NCBI GenBank assembly: GCA_944380695.1
Contig: CALWII010000032.1
Location: forward strand, 1-13,139
Direction: 5' to 3'
Source of the DNA: an uncultured Clostridia bacterium
Lineage (GTDB): Bacteria; Bacillota; Clostridia; Christensenellales; UBA1242
DNA length: 13,139 nt
The notes under the pieces are model-generated. The model had not been told where the DNA came from. It worked only from the letters and a program-made list of their open reading frames with translations, and did no database searches. Positions 6,222-13,009 of this stretch are shown here, piece after piece. Numbering within the stretch: the first letter of the stretch is position 1; the number at the start of each line of letters is the position of its first letter. The translations under genes were made by a program, and so were the position numbers.

Positions 6222-6259
6222 CACTAGTTTCAAATCGGTTAGACTAATCCCTCTTTTTT
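6222..6259 (-). repeat. Right copy of imperfect inverted repeat bounding the cassette
   Basis: Read on the minus strand this is AAAAAAGAGGGA (6259-6248), 13 other bases, then TTTGAAACTAGTG (6234-6222). Both blocks are identical to those at 4477-4516. The chromosomal ABC transporter promoter begins 27 bases further right. Confidence 0.72.
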
Positions 6260-6285
6260 GTTTTTGATTTATTTTTTTATTTTCA

Positions 6286-6314
6286 TTGACAAAGACTTGT
6301 TTGTCTGTTATACT
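6286..6314 (+). promoter_or_regulatory. Consensus sigma-A promoter of the ABC transporter gene
   Basis: TTGACA (6286-6291), 17 bases, TATACT (6309-6314). This matches the vegetative consensus at 11 of 12 positions. Transcription should begin near 6321, leaving a leader of about 138 bases before the gene. Confidence 0.85.
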
Positions 6315-6330
6315 GTCATAGTTTTATTTT

Positions 6331-6387
6331 TTAGAGGAGAGCCGTTGAAATGTTAATGTAAGAAAATATATATTATTTTTATTAACA
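6331..6387 (+). promoter_or_regulatory. Leader with ribosome binding site, three-codon ORF and hairpin
   Basis: AGAGGAGA (6333-6340) is a good ribosome binding site about ten bases before ATG-TTA-ATG-TAA (6350-6361), a minimal Met-Leu-Met frame; a TTG at 6345 gives an equally short reading. The start codon overlaps the left arm of a hairpin: TGTTAAT (6351-6357) pairs with ATTAACA (6381-6387), with AAAATA/TATTTT inside. A translating ribosome would block this hairpin. It may be a leader-peptide control for the exporter or the remnant of a lost gene. Confidence 0.45.
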
Positions 6388-6458
6388 AAAAAATTAAACG
6401 GGTCGATATACATTACTATTATTACTCTTCGTATGTGCCCAAATTTATGGAGGTTTTT

Positions 6459-8264
6459 ATGCTTAAGAAAAATGGGAATATTTCATTATGGAAATATTTT
6501 TCAAAGTATAAGCTTATTATTGCTTTATATATTGTTATATACTTGTTGGCAAGTGGGTGCATTGTTTTGAGCACCATTTTTTTTGCTAAAGCTGTTGAAG
6601 CAATTACATTAGCTGAATATAAACTTGGAATTACATATTTGGCAATAAGTGGGGCAACTGTTCTTTTTAAAAGATTTAGTTGGTTTATAGCGGATTACAT
6701 TTATTTTAACTATTCTTCTAAAATTGTTGCAGATTTGAATTTGGATTTAGCAAGGCAGGCTTTTAAACTTAATTCAAAAACTTATGCCGATCACGAAACA
6801 GGCTTATTTGTTCAAAGAATTGTGAGTGATCCAGAAAGTGCGGTTAGAAATTTGTCAGAATTGGTGGATATCATTACAGAGGTTGTAACTTCTGCGGTAA
6901 TCATTATTTATATCACTGTTTTAAATTATATCGTTGGAATCGCGATTATGGCTGTGATTGGAATATGCTTATGTATTGAAAAAATACGACGCTCGTGTTA
7001 CAAAAAAAATAAATTTTTGATGCGTAGAGAAAATGATAAAATTTATTCTCTAACAACTGAAATAGTCCGAAGTGAAAAAGATGTTAAATCTTTAGGGCTC
7101 GAAAATAAGCTGGAACAAATTTTAAAAGCAAATTATGACGCATATAAAGATTCAACATACAAATTTCGTATTACAGATGCAAAACTAATTTTTTTAAGGA
7201 ATTTACTTGTAGAAATTTGTGGTATTGCAATATTAATTTTAGGCATATATATGATTGATTTGTCTATGTTAACATTGGCTTCATTTATGATAATTTATTC
7301 AAATAATGGACAACTTTATATATTAATTTATTCTATTGCTAAAATTAGCGATATATTATTGGAAGTTAATATAAGCACGACTAGAATGTTTTCATTGTTT
7401 GAAAACAATGAATTTGTGTGTGAAAGATTTGGTAATGTTCATTTAGATAATATAAAAGGGCAGATAGAGTTTAAAAATGTGAGTTATACTTTTGTGGAAT
7501 ATGAAAGAAATGACGATAAAAAATATTTAACCCCTAAAGAACTCAGGGCTAGGAATAAAACAGAAAGGAAAATCGAAAGTAAAAACAAAATTTTTAATAA
7601 GCTTTCTTTTAAAATTGAACCAAACACAACCGTAGCTTTTGTAGGTAGGTCCGGGACGGGTAAATCAACTATATTAAATCTTATGTCAAAAATGTATGAA
7701 GTAGATTCAGGAGAAGTGCTTATAGATGGCGTTAATATAAATGATTTGGACAAAGAAACATTGAGAGGCTCGATTTCTTTGGTAAATCAATTCCCTTACA
7801 TATTTGATATGTCTATCAGAGATAATTTGTTGCTAGCAAAAAGAGATGCAACTGATGAAGAAATCAATCGGGCTCTCGAAAAAGCCTCTTTAAAAGATTT
7901 TGTGTCGTCTTTAAAAAAGGGCGTAAATACTGTCGTGGGTGAAAGTGGCATTAAGTTGTCGGGAGGACAGAAACAGCGACTTGCCATTGCAAGAGCTTTG
8001 TTAAGAAATTCTCCAATAATTATATTTGACGAAAGCACAAGCTCGCTTGATAATTTTGCCCAGGAGGATATCAAACGAACAATTGACGGTTTAAAGGGAA
8101 ACAGTACAATTATAATTGTTGCGCATCGTTTGTCTACTATTCGAAATGTTGACAAAATATTCTTTTTGGAAGAAGGCGAGATAGAAGATTTTGGAACATT
8201 TGATGAATTATTTGAAAATAATGTTAAATTCAAAAATATGTTTTATGCTGAAAATTTAAACTGA
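6459..8264 (+). CDS. Half-size ABC exporter (membrane domain fused to ATPase)
   Basis: The ATG at 6459 is chosen for GGAGG five bases before it; a GTG at 6435 is in frame but lacks a site. The 601 residues have the usual exporter layout: six membrane helices in roughly residues 15-300 (LIIALYIVIYLLASGCIVL near the start, IIITEVV-type helices in the middle, EICGIAILILGIYMI late), then the ATPase. ATPase motifs are Walker A GRSGTGKST (from 396), Q-loop VNQFPYIFD, signature LSGGQ (500), Walker B ending FDE (D524, E525) and the switch His in AHRLST (H556), all intact. It probably works as a homodimer exporting a drug, peptide or lipid; the substrate cannot be read. An insertion of about 30 charged residues separates the A-loop tyrosine strand from Walker A. 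The gene is monocistronic, with its own promoter and terminator. Confidence 0.9.
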   Translation: MLKKNGNISLWKYFSKYKLIIALYIVIYLLASGCIVLSTIFFAKAVEAITLAEYKLGITYLAISGATVLFKRFSWFIADYIYFNYSSKIVADLNLDLARQAFKLNSKTYADHETGLFVQRIVSDPESAVRNLSELVDIITEVVTSAVIIIYITVLNYIVGIAIMAVIGICLCIEKIRRSCYKKNKFLMRRENDKIYSLTTEIVRSEKDVKSLGLENKLEQILKANYDAYKDSTYKFRITDAKLIFLRNLLVEICGIAILILGIYMIDLSMLTLASFMIIYSNNGQLYILIYSIAKISDILLEVNISTTRMFSLFENNEFVCERFGNVHLDNIKGQIEFKNVSYTFVEYERNDDKKYLTPKELRARNKTERKIESKNKIFNKLSFKIEPNTTVAFVGRSGTGKSTILNLMSKMYEVDSGEVLIDGVNINDLDKETLRGSISLVNQFPYIFDMSIRDNLLLAKRDATDEEINRALEKASLKDFVSSLKKGVNTVVGESGIKLSGGQKQRLAIARALLRNSPIIIFDESTSSLDNFAQEDIKRTIDGLKGNSTIIIVAHRLSTIRNVDKIFFLEEGEIEDFGTFDELFENNVKFKNMFYAENLN

Positions 8265-8336
8265 CAAAATCATAGTTTTAAAATAAAAATTTAGATTAAT
8301 ATTACAAAAAACATTTGATATCTTAAATAAATTAAA

Positions 8337-8373
8337 AAAAACTTTATCAAACGATAAAGTTTTTATTTTTTTT
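8337..8373. terminator. Bidirectional terminator shared by ABC gene and rpsT
   Basis: AAAAACTTTATC (8337-8348) and GATAAAGTTTTT (8353-8364) form a perfect 12-bp stem with an AAAC loop. T-runs follow on both strands (ATTTTTTTT on plus, the A-run 8334-8340 on minus). It lies between the convergent ABC transporter and rpsT genes. Confidence 0.9.
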
Positions 8374-8384
8374 CTAAAATAGAA

Positions 8385-8651
8385 TTAAGCCTTGATTTTG
8401 TCAAGCTGTTTTGCAAATTTTGATTTTCTTCTTGCGGCACAATTTGGGTGAATTACTCCATCAGCTACGGCACTGTCCAAAACAGAAGTTAACTCAACAT
8501 AAGCTTTTTCGGCATCAGCAAAAACATTAGTTGCCAAAGCTGATTGGAACTTTTTAGTATAAGTTAAAATTTTTGATTTGATTGCCTTATTTTCTTCGCG
8601 TTTCTTTTTTATAACCAAAATTCTTTTTTTAGCAGATTTTATATTAGCCAT
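8385..8651 (-). CDS. rpsT: 30S ribosomal protein S20
   Basis: An 88-residue, lysine-rich protein beginning MANIKSAKKRILVIKKKREEN, the characteristic S20 start, and with the conserved GVIHPNCAARRKSKFAKQL at the end. S20 binds 16S rRNA early in assembly of the small subunit as a three-helix bundle; length and composition are normal. AAGGAGA lies 6 bases before the ATG at 8651. It is transcribed alone and divergently from the spore protease gene, an arrangement known from Bacillus, and ends at a shared bidirectional terminator. Confidence 0.97.
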   Translation of the reverse strand: MANIKSAKKRILVIKKKREENKAIKSKILTYTKKFQSALATNVFADAEKAYVELTSVLDSAVADGVIHPNCAARRKSKFAKQLDKIKA

Positions 8652-8681
8652 TTTTATCTCCTTGCTTTTAAGTCTAGGTTG

Positions 8682-8710
8682 ATTGTATCATACTGAATAA
8701 AAAAAATCAA
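8682..8710 (-). promoter_or_regulatory. Sigma-A promoter of rpsT
   Basis: On the minus strand TTGATT (8710-8705), 17 bases, TACAAT (8687-8682), with a TGn extension before the -10. This predicts a leader of about 23 bases containing the AAGGAGA site. Confidence 0.75.
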
Positions 8711-8716
8711 GCGAAA

Positions 8717-9520
8717 TTGATAAAAAAAATAAAAATAGGCAATAAAGCTTTTATGATTGATTTAATTGATGAGTGTGGTGCTGATATAAAAAATTTGGGG
8801 TACGAGGAAGAAAAGAGCGGAAAATTTTCACTTCGAATAGGAAAAATTGATGTTAACAGCAGTGATAAAGCAAAAGCTACCGGATTTGATGAAGGCACTT
8901 ATTTTATTTATAATTGTCCTTTAATGCACGAGTTTAATAATGAGTGCTTACAATATCTTGTGGACAACATTATGGTTGGTTTAAAAAAGTTAATGAAAAA
9001 AAACTCGCTTACGAAAAAATCCAGATTTTTAATTGTGGGGTTGGGTAATCCAAACATCTTGGCGGATTGTTTAGGACCTAAAGTTCTAGAAAAAATTTCA
9101 TTAAACCCTTTCACAGAAAATGCTAGATTATTCAAATTTGCACCAAATGTTTTTTTAAACACCGGCATTAATTCTTTTGATGTCGTCTATATGCTTGCGG
9201 TATGGCTTGATGTTGATGCAGTTGTGGTGATTGATTCTTTGGCGACGCAATCTGTTCATCGTCTTACGACCTCTTTTCAAATAAATGATGCCGGTATGAC
9301 TCCAGGAAGCGCAGTCAACAATTTAGGTCAAAAGCTGTGTAAGTCTTCTATAGGAGTTCCGTGCCTTGTTATTGGCGTTCCAACGATGTTATTAGCAGAA
9401 AAATATAGTAAAGATTTTCCCAAAGATTTAATTTTAACGCCAAAAGACATTCACAAAAATATAGATAATTTAGCGATAGTTATAAGTACTGTGCTAAAAA
9501 AGTGTGTACCATATAAGTAA
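8717..9520 (+). CDS. gpr: Germination protease GPR (spore endopeptidase)
   Basis: GPR degrades the small acid-soluble proteins that coat spore DNA when spores germinate; it marks an endospore-forming lineage. Diagnostic segments are VGLGNPNILADCLGPKVL (around 107-124), VIDSLATQSVHRLTTSFQIN (171-190), DAGMTPGSAVNN (191-202) and GVPCLVIGVPT. The two aspartates matching the proposed catalytic pair of GPR, D117 and D173, are present. At 267 residues it is much shorter than the ~370-residue Bacillus enzyme. The start is uncertain: TTG 8717 has no ribosome binding site, and ATG 8753 (MIDLIDECGAD, aligning with the usual RTDLAxEA start) is an alternative. CATACTG at 8689-8695 resembles a sigma-F/G -10 element, but no matching -35 is clear. 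The gene is divergent from rpsT and 18 bases upstream of murI. Confidence 0.88.
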   Translation: MIKKIKIGNKAFMIDLIDECGADIKNLGYEEEKSGKFSLRIGKIDVNSSDKAKATGFDEGTYFIYNCPLMHEFNNECLQYLVDNIMVGLKKLMKKNSLTKKSRFLIVGLGNPNILADCLGPKVLEKISLNPFTENARLFKFAPNVFLNTGINSFDVVYMLAVWLDVDAVVVIDSLATQSVHRLTTSFQINDAGMTPGSAVNNLGQKLCKSSIGVPCLVIGVPTMLLAEKYSKDFPKDLILTPKDIHKNIDNLAIVISTVLKKCVPYK

Positions 9521-9538
9521 ATTTTCATATATTACTAT

Positions 9539-10267
9539 GTGAAAAAAGTCGTTGTGATTGATAGCGGAAGTGGTGGGCTCAATGTTCTAAAAGAATTGTA
9601 TAAGAACTGCATTGGCTTTGATTTTTTGTATTTAGCCGACACGGCGTATGCTCCTTATGGAAATAAAACAAAAAGGGAGCTGATTCACCGCGCGAAATTT
9701 CTTGTTGATTTTGCAGATATAATTTTTTCTCCAGACATATTTGTGTTCGCTTGTAACACATTAACTGCGACTACAATAAATGAAATGCGTAAAAAGTATA
9801 ACAAAGTATTTATTGGTTGCGAACCAGCTATTAAACCCGCTTGTGAGGAATTTCAACAGGAAGATGTGTTGGTATTGGCTACCAAGTCGACTTTGCGAAA
9901 CAGTAAGTTGCTTAAACGGTATCCATTATCTCAAAAAAAAGTAATTGACCGTTTACCAACTATGATTGATGAAAATTTGTTTGAATTAGATAAAATTGTT
10001 CCATATTTGAAAAAAAACATCGAAAAAATTCAGCCTAAAGCCATAGTTCTGGGTTGCACCCATTTTGAAGCCATAAAAAAACAATTAAAACAAATAAGTA
10101 GTGCTAAACTTTTTTCATCAAGTTATGGGATTGCTAAACAGCTAAAAAAATATGCAGATGGGTCGCTTAACAATTCCTGCTCTTTTATCACAACAGCCGA
10201 TTGTGAATTATTGCTACCAAAATATTTTTATTATTTTTTTAAAAACGAATATGAAAGATTGAATTAA
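9539..10267 (+). CDS. murI: Glutamate racemase
   Basis: MurI makes D-glutamate for peptidoglycan by two-cysteine acid-base racemisation. Both catalytic cysteines are present: C72 in FACNTLTATT and C173 in LGCTHFEAI. The substrate-binding DSGSGG at residues 8-13 and APYGNK at 38-43 are also intact. At 242 residues it is slightly shorter than most (about 265), mainly at the C-terminus. The start is GTG at 9539, 18 bases after gpr, with no Shine-Dalgarno sequence. A TATATT at 9528-9533 lies where a -10 element would give a near-leaderless transcript, but no good -35 accompanies it, so co-transcription with gpr is equally likely. Its stop codon overlaps that of the convergent downstream gene. Confidence 0.93.
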   Translation: MKKVVVIDSGSGGLNVLKELYKNCIGFDFLYLADTAYAPYGNKTKRELIHRAKFLVDFADIIFSPDIFVFACNTLTATTINEMRKKYNKVFIGCEPAIKPACEEFQQEDVLVLATKSTLRNSKLLKRYPLSQKKVIDRLPTMIDENLFELDKIVPYLKKNIEKIQPKAIVLGCTHFEAIKKQLKQISSAKLFSSSYGIAKQLKKYADGSLNNSCSFITTADCELLLPKYFYYFFKNEYERLN

Positions 10268-10986
10268 TTTAGTTCGTAGGCAAGGTTTTTATAAATTTCC
10301 AAAATTTCAATGCTTGTTTTTAGTAGAGCATTGTAAGAATAGTCGGATATGCTGACCACCTCTAGCATATCTGCAAAGTATTCACTTAAAATTATAAGTT
10401 TGTTGTCATAATTATCTTTAAATGTTTCGTAATATGTGGATTTAATTTTCTCTAATTTTTTAGTTTGAGTTTCTAGTTTGTCAATCACATAATCAGAAGA
10501 GTAAACAGATGTTTGTAAACCGACAGCGAGGTCGCTTGTAAATCTAAATGTAATAAAAAATTCTGATAAAACTTCTATTACCAAATTTCTTTCGTTTTGT
10601 GAAAACATTTCTTCGAAATAGATTTCAGGAAATTTAATTTCTATTATTTTTGCATCTATTAACTGTGATTCTAGTTTTTTTACTACCAATTGTGCATCAT
10701 TTTCGTTTTCATAAGCCGAATGTACAACAAAGTAATATTGTTTTTCTTGCCATACATATTTTGCACCAATTTCATAATCTGTGCTTAACAAGTCAGCTTC
10801 ATTTTTTAGTTGCGATTTTGCCAAATAAACAAGGTAAAGTTTTGTTTCCATAGCGCCCGTTATTTTTTGAGATGCCAAAAAATCTTGCAGATATAAAGAG
10901 GAACAAAAATAACTGGCAGTGCTTAAAGCTGTTAAACACGACAAGCAAATAATCGTTAAAATCATTATAATATATTTCTTTTTCAT
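10264..10986 (-). CDS. Membrane-anchored protein with SPOR-like domain
   Basis: The start at 10986 gives a typical membrane N-terminus: MKKKYIIM followed by a hydrophobic stretch to about residue 28. An in-frame TTG 75 bases earlier would bury this segment. Residues ~49-118 look like a SPOR domain: a first strand KLYLVYLAKS, a segment ending AKYVWQEKQYYFVVHSAY, a helix with ENDAQLVVKKLESQ, and a last strand DAKIIEIKF. SPOR domains bind glycan strands lacking stem peptides and occur in division and sporulation proteins. The remaining ~120 residues are helical and of no known type (TQTKKLEKIKSTYYETF). With 240 residues it should sit in the membrane with its bulk outside. No Shine-Dalgarno sequence is visible. 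The neighbours gpr and murI suggest, but do not prove, a cell-envelope or spore role. Confidence 0.62.
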   Translation of the reverse strand: MKKKYIIMILTIICLSCLTALSTASYFCSSLYLQDFLASQKITGAMETKLYLVYLAKSQLKNEADLLSTDYEIGAKYVWQEKQYYFVVHSAYENENDAQLVVKKLESQLIDAKIIEIKFPEIYFEEMFSQNERNLVIEVLSEFFITFRFTSDLAVGLQTSVYSSDYVIDKLETQTKKLEKIKSTYYETFKDNYDNKLIILSEYFADMLEVVSISDYSYNALLKTSIEILEIYKNLAYELN

Positions 10987-11025
10987 ACAAAAAAATATAT
11001 GACTAAATTTGACAAAGTATGTTTG

Positions 11026-11031
11026 ATTATA
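11026..11031 (-). promoter_or_regulatory. Probable -10 element for the SPOR-like gene
   Basis: A perfect TATAAT on the minus strand (11031-11026) would start transcription about 33 bases before the ATG at 10986. The matching -35 is weak (TTCATT at 11055-11050 with an 18-base spacer). Confidence 0.4.
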
Positions 11032-11037
11032 TGGCAC

Positions 11038-11073
11038 TTTTACTAGACAAATGAAACTCAAAAGTAGTAAAAT
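11038..11073 (+). promoter_or_regulatory. groESL promoter candidate with overlapping inverted repeat
   Basis: TAGACA (11044-11049), 18 bases, TAAAAT (11068-11073) would give a leader of under 20 bases. An exact 8-bp inverted repeat, TTTTACTA (11038-11045) and TAGTAAAA (11065-11072), with a 19-base gap, frames this promoter and could be an operator. A TTGACA at 11009-11014 is another -35 candidate but lacks a -10 at proper spacing. No canonical CIRCE element (TTAGCACTC-N9-GAGTGCTAA) is present. Confidence 0.4.
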
Positions 11074-11097
11074 TATAAGGTAAACAGGAGGAAAAAA

Positions 11098-11382
11098 ATG
11101 AAATTAAAACCTTTATTTGACAGAATAGTGCTTTTGCCTAAAAAAAGTGAAGAAATGAAAGGCGGAATAATATTACCTACGGCTGCACAAGAAAAATCGC
11201 AAATCGCAACTGTTGTAGCAGTCGGAGATGGAGGGGCGCCAGATGGCAAAAATGTCCCAATTAAAGTACAAGTTGGCGATGATGTGTTGTATTCGAAATA
11301 TGCTGGGGTAGAATATGAAGAAGATGGCGAAAAATTTGTAATCATTCGTCAACCTGATATTTTAGCGATAGTAAAGAAGTAA
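11098..11382 (+). CDS. groES: Co-chaperonin GroES
   Basis: A 94-residue GroES of normal length, starting MKLKPLFDRIVLLPKKSEE and carrying the mobile loop KGGIILPTAAQEKSQ (about residues 21-35), whose IIL motif docks on GroEL. The roof and barrel segments VVAVGDG, VQVGDDVLYSKYAG and FVIIRQPDILAIV are all present. GroES caps the GroEL ring during ATP-driven folding in the cytosol. AGGAGG lies 6 bases before the ATG. groEL follows after 13 bases. Confidence 0.97.
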   Translation: MKLKPLFDRIVLLPKKSEEMKGGIILPTAAQEKSQIATVVAVGDGGAPDGKNVPIKVQVGDDVLYSKYAGVEYEEDGEKFVIIRQPDILAIVKK

Positions 11383-11395
11383 AAGGAGAAATTTT

Positions 11396-13009
11396 ATGTC
11401 AAAACTTATAAAACAAGGCGAGCAAGCCCGAAGTGCTCTTGAAAAAGGTGTCAATATTTTGGCAGATACGGTTAAAATAACTTTGGGACCCAAAGGGAGA
11501 AATGTTGTATTAGGGAAAAAATATGCATCGCCACTTATAACAAATGACGGTGTTACCATTGCCAAGGAAATAGAGCTGACTGACCCTTTTGAGAATATGG
11601 GCGCTGAACTTATAAAAGAAGTAAGTGTAAGGACAAATGATGTTGCCGGTGATGGTACAACTACAGCAGCAGTCTTGGCGCAATCAATAATAAATGAAGG
11701 TATGCGCAATTTTACAGCCGGCGCTAATCCAATAATATTAAAGAAAGGGATTTTTAAGGCAGTAGATGAGACTGTTGACGAACTAAAAATTATCTCTAAA
11801 CCTGTAAATGGCGAAGACGATATCGCCAAAGTCGCAAGTATATCCGCCGGTGATGAAGAAGTTGGAAAACTGATTGCAGAAGCTATGAAAAAGGTCGGAG
11901 CAGATGGTGTCATAACAGTTGAAGAATCTCAAACTATGCAGACAGAGTTGTCGATAGTGGAAGGTATGCAATTTGAAAGAGGTTATCTTTCACCTTATAT
12001 GTCAACGAATATGGAAAAAATGATTTGCGAATTAGACAATCCATATATTCTCGTTACGGATAAGAAAATTTCACAAATCGCCGAAATCCTTCCAATTTTA
12101 GAAGAGGTTGTTAAGAGCGGAGCGAAGCTATTAATCATTGCAGATGAAATTGAAGGAGAGGCGTTGACTACACTTATACTAAATAAATTGAGAGGAACTT
12201 TTACCTGTGCTGGTGTAAAAGCTCCAAGTTTTGGTGATAAAAGAAAAGCTATGCTCGAAGATATAGCTATATTGACCGGGGCGACTCTTATTAGTGAAGA
12301 ACTTGGTATGGATTTTAAAAATGTAGGAATAGAAGTTTTGGGTAGAGCTAGAGCAGTTGTTGTCGACAAAGATAAAACTATTATCGTTGAAGGCGCAGGG
12401 CGTAAAGACAAAATTGATCAAAGAGTTAAAGCAATCAAAACACAGCTCGCTAACGAAAAAAGTGAATATGAACGAGAAAAACTTTCAGAGAGACTTGCAA
12501 AACTTGCCGGGGGTGTTGCTGTAATAAAGGTTGGCGCACCAACAGAAATAGAAATGAAAGAAAAAAAATTAAGAATCGAAGACGCTCTGTCCGCAACCAG
12601 AGCTGCGAGTGAGGAAGGCGTCGTACCTGGTGGAGGAGTTGCCCTTTTAAAAGCGACAAATCGTGTAAAAAACTTGGTGGATAAATTAAGTGGCGACGAA
12701 AAAGTTGGTGCACAAATTGTTCTTAAAGCATTACAGTCTCCGTTGCGACAGATCGCTAAAAATTCGGGCGTTGACGGTGGCGTTGTTGTTAACGAAATTT
12801 TAAAAAATATTAACAAAAAAGCTTATGGCTATGACGCATTAAAAAACGAATATGTGGATATGATTCAAAGCGGAATAATTGACCCAACTAAAGTAACTAG
12901 AAGCGCATTGCAAAACGCTGCAAGTGTTGCTGCAACGCTTTTAACAACAGAAGCAGTTGTTGTTGAACTTGAAGAGAAAACAGAAAAACAGACGCAACCA
13001 GATTATTAA
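11396..13009 (+). CDS. groL: Chaperonin GroEL
   Basis: A 537-residue chaperonin of standard length, translated from an ATG with AAAGGAG before it. The ATP-site motifs are intact: TLGPKGRNVVL (29-39), GDGTTT (85-90, with the D87-equivalent at 86), VPGGG in the C-terminal equatorial domain, and the conserved Asp of EDALSATRAA required for hydrolysis. Apical-domain segments (GYLSPYMSTN, VKAPSFGDKRKAML) are also typical. The C-terminus ends in charged residues (EEKTEKQTQPDY) instead of the GGM-repeat tail of many GroELs. It forms an operon with groES. No clear terminator is seen in the 130 bases after the stop. Confidence 0.98.
   Translation: MSKLIKQGEQARSALEKGVNILADTVKITLGPKGRNVVLGKKYASPLITNDGVTIAKEIELTDPFENMGAELIKEVSVRTNDVAGDGTTTAAVLAQSIINEGMRNFTAGANPIILKKGIFKAVDETVDELKIISKPVNGEDDIAKVASISAGDEEVGKLIAEAMKKVGADGVITVEESQTMQTELSIVEGMQFERGYLSPYMSTNMEKMICELDNPYILVTDKKISQIAEILPILEEVVKSGAKLLIIADEIEGEALTTLILNKLRGTFTCAGVKAPSFGDKRKAMLEDIAILTGATLISEELGMDFKNVGIEVLGRARAVVVDKDKTIIVEGAGRKDKIDQRVKAIKTQLANEKSEYEREKLSERLAKLAGGVAVIKVGAPTEIEMKEKKLRIEDALSATRAASEEGVVPGGGVALLKATNRVKNLVDKLSGDEKVGAQIVLKALQSPLRQIAKNSGVDGGVVVNEILKNINKKAYGYDALKNEYVDMIQSGIIDPTKVTRSALQNAASVAATLLTTEAVVVELEEKTEKQTQPDY

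Noticed and set aside
4463..6278. TTTATTTTTTT on both flanks (4463-4473, 6268-6278) as a target-site duplication
   Set aside because: The sequence is low complexity in an AT-rich genome, and the left copy is explained by the operon terminator's T-tract.
7484..8233. Minus-strand ORFs of 89 and 145 codons opposite the ABC ATPase
   Set aside because: They are antisense to a strongly conserved domain, are Ser/Pro/Phe-rich as expected of a complementary frame, and lack ribosome binding sites.
11031..11057. ATGGCACTT followed by a 9-base gap as a degenerate CIRCE operator
   Set aside because: The left half matches TTAGCACTC at only about 6 of 9 bases and the right half at about 4 of 9, with no dyad symmetry.
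11059..11061. TTG start adding 25 residues to the SPOR-like protein
   Set aside because: It would bury the signal-like N-terminus and overlap the groES promoter region; no ribosome binding site precedes it.
11362..12816. Several long minus-strand ORFs opposite groEL
   Set aside because: Same reasoning: shadows of a conserved coding frame with low-complexity products.
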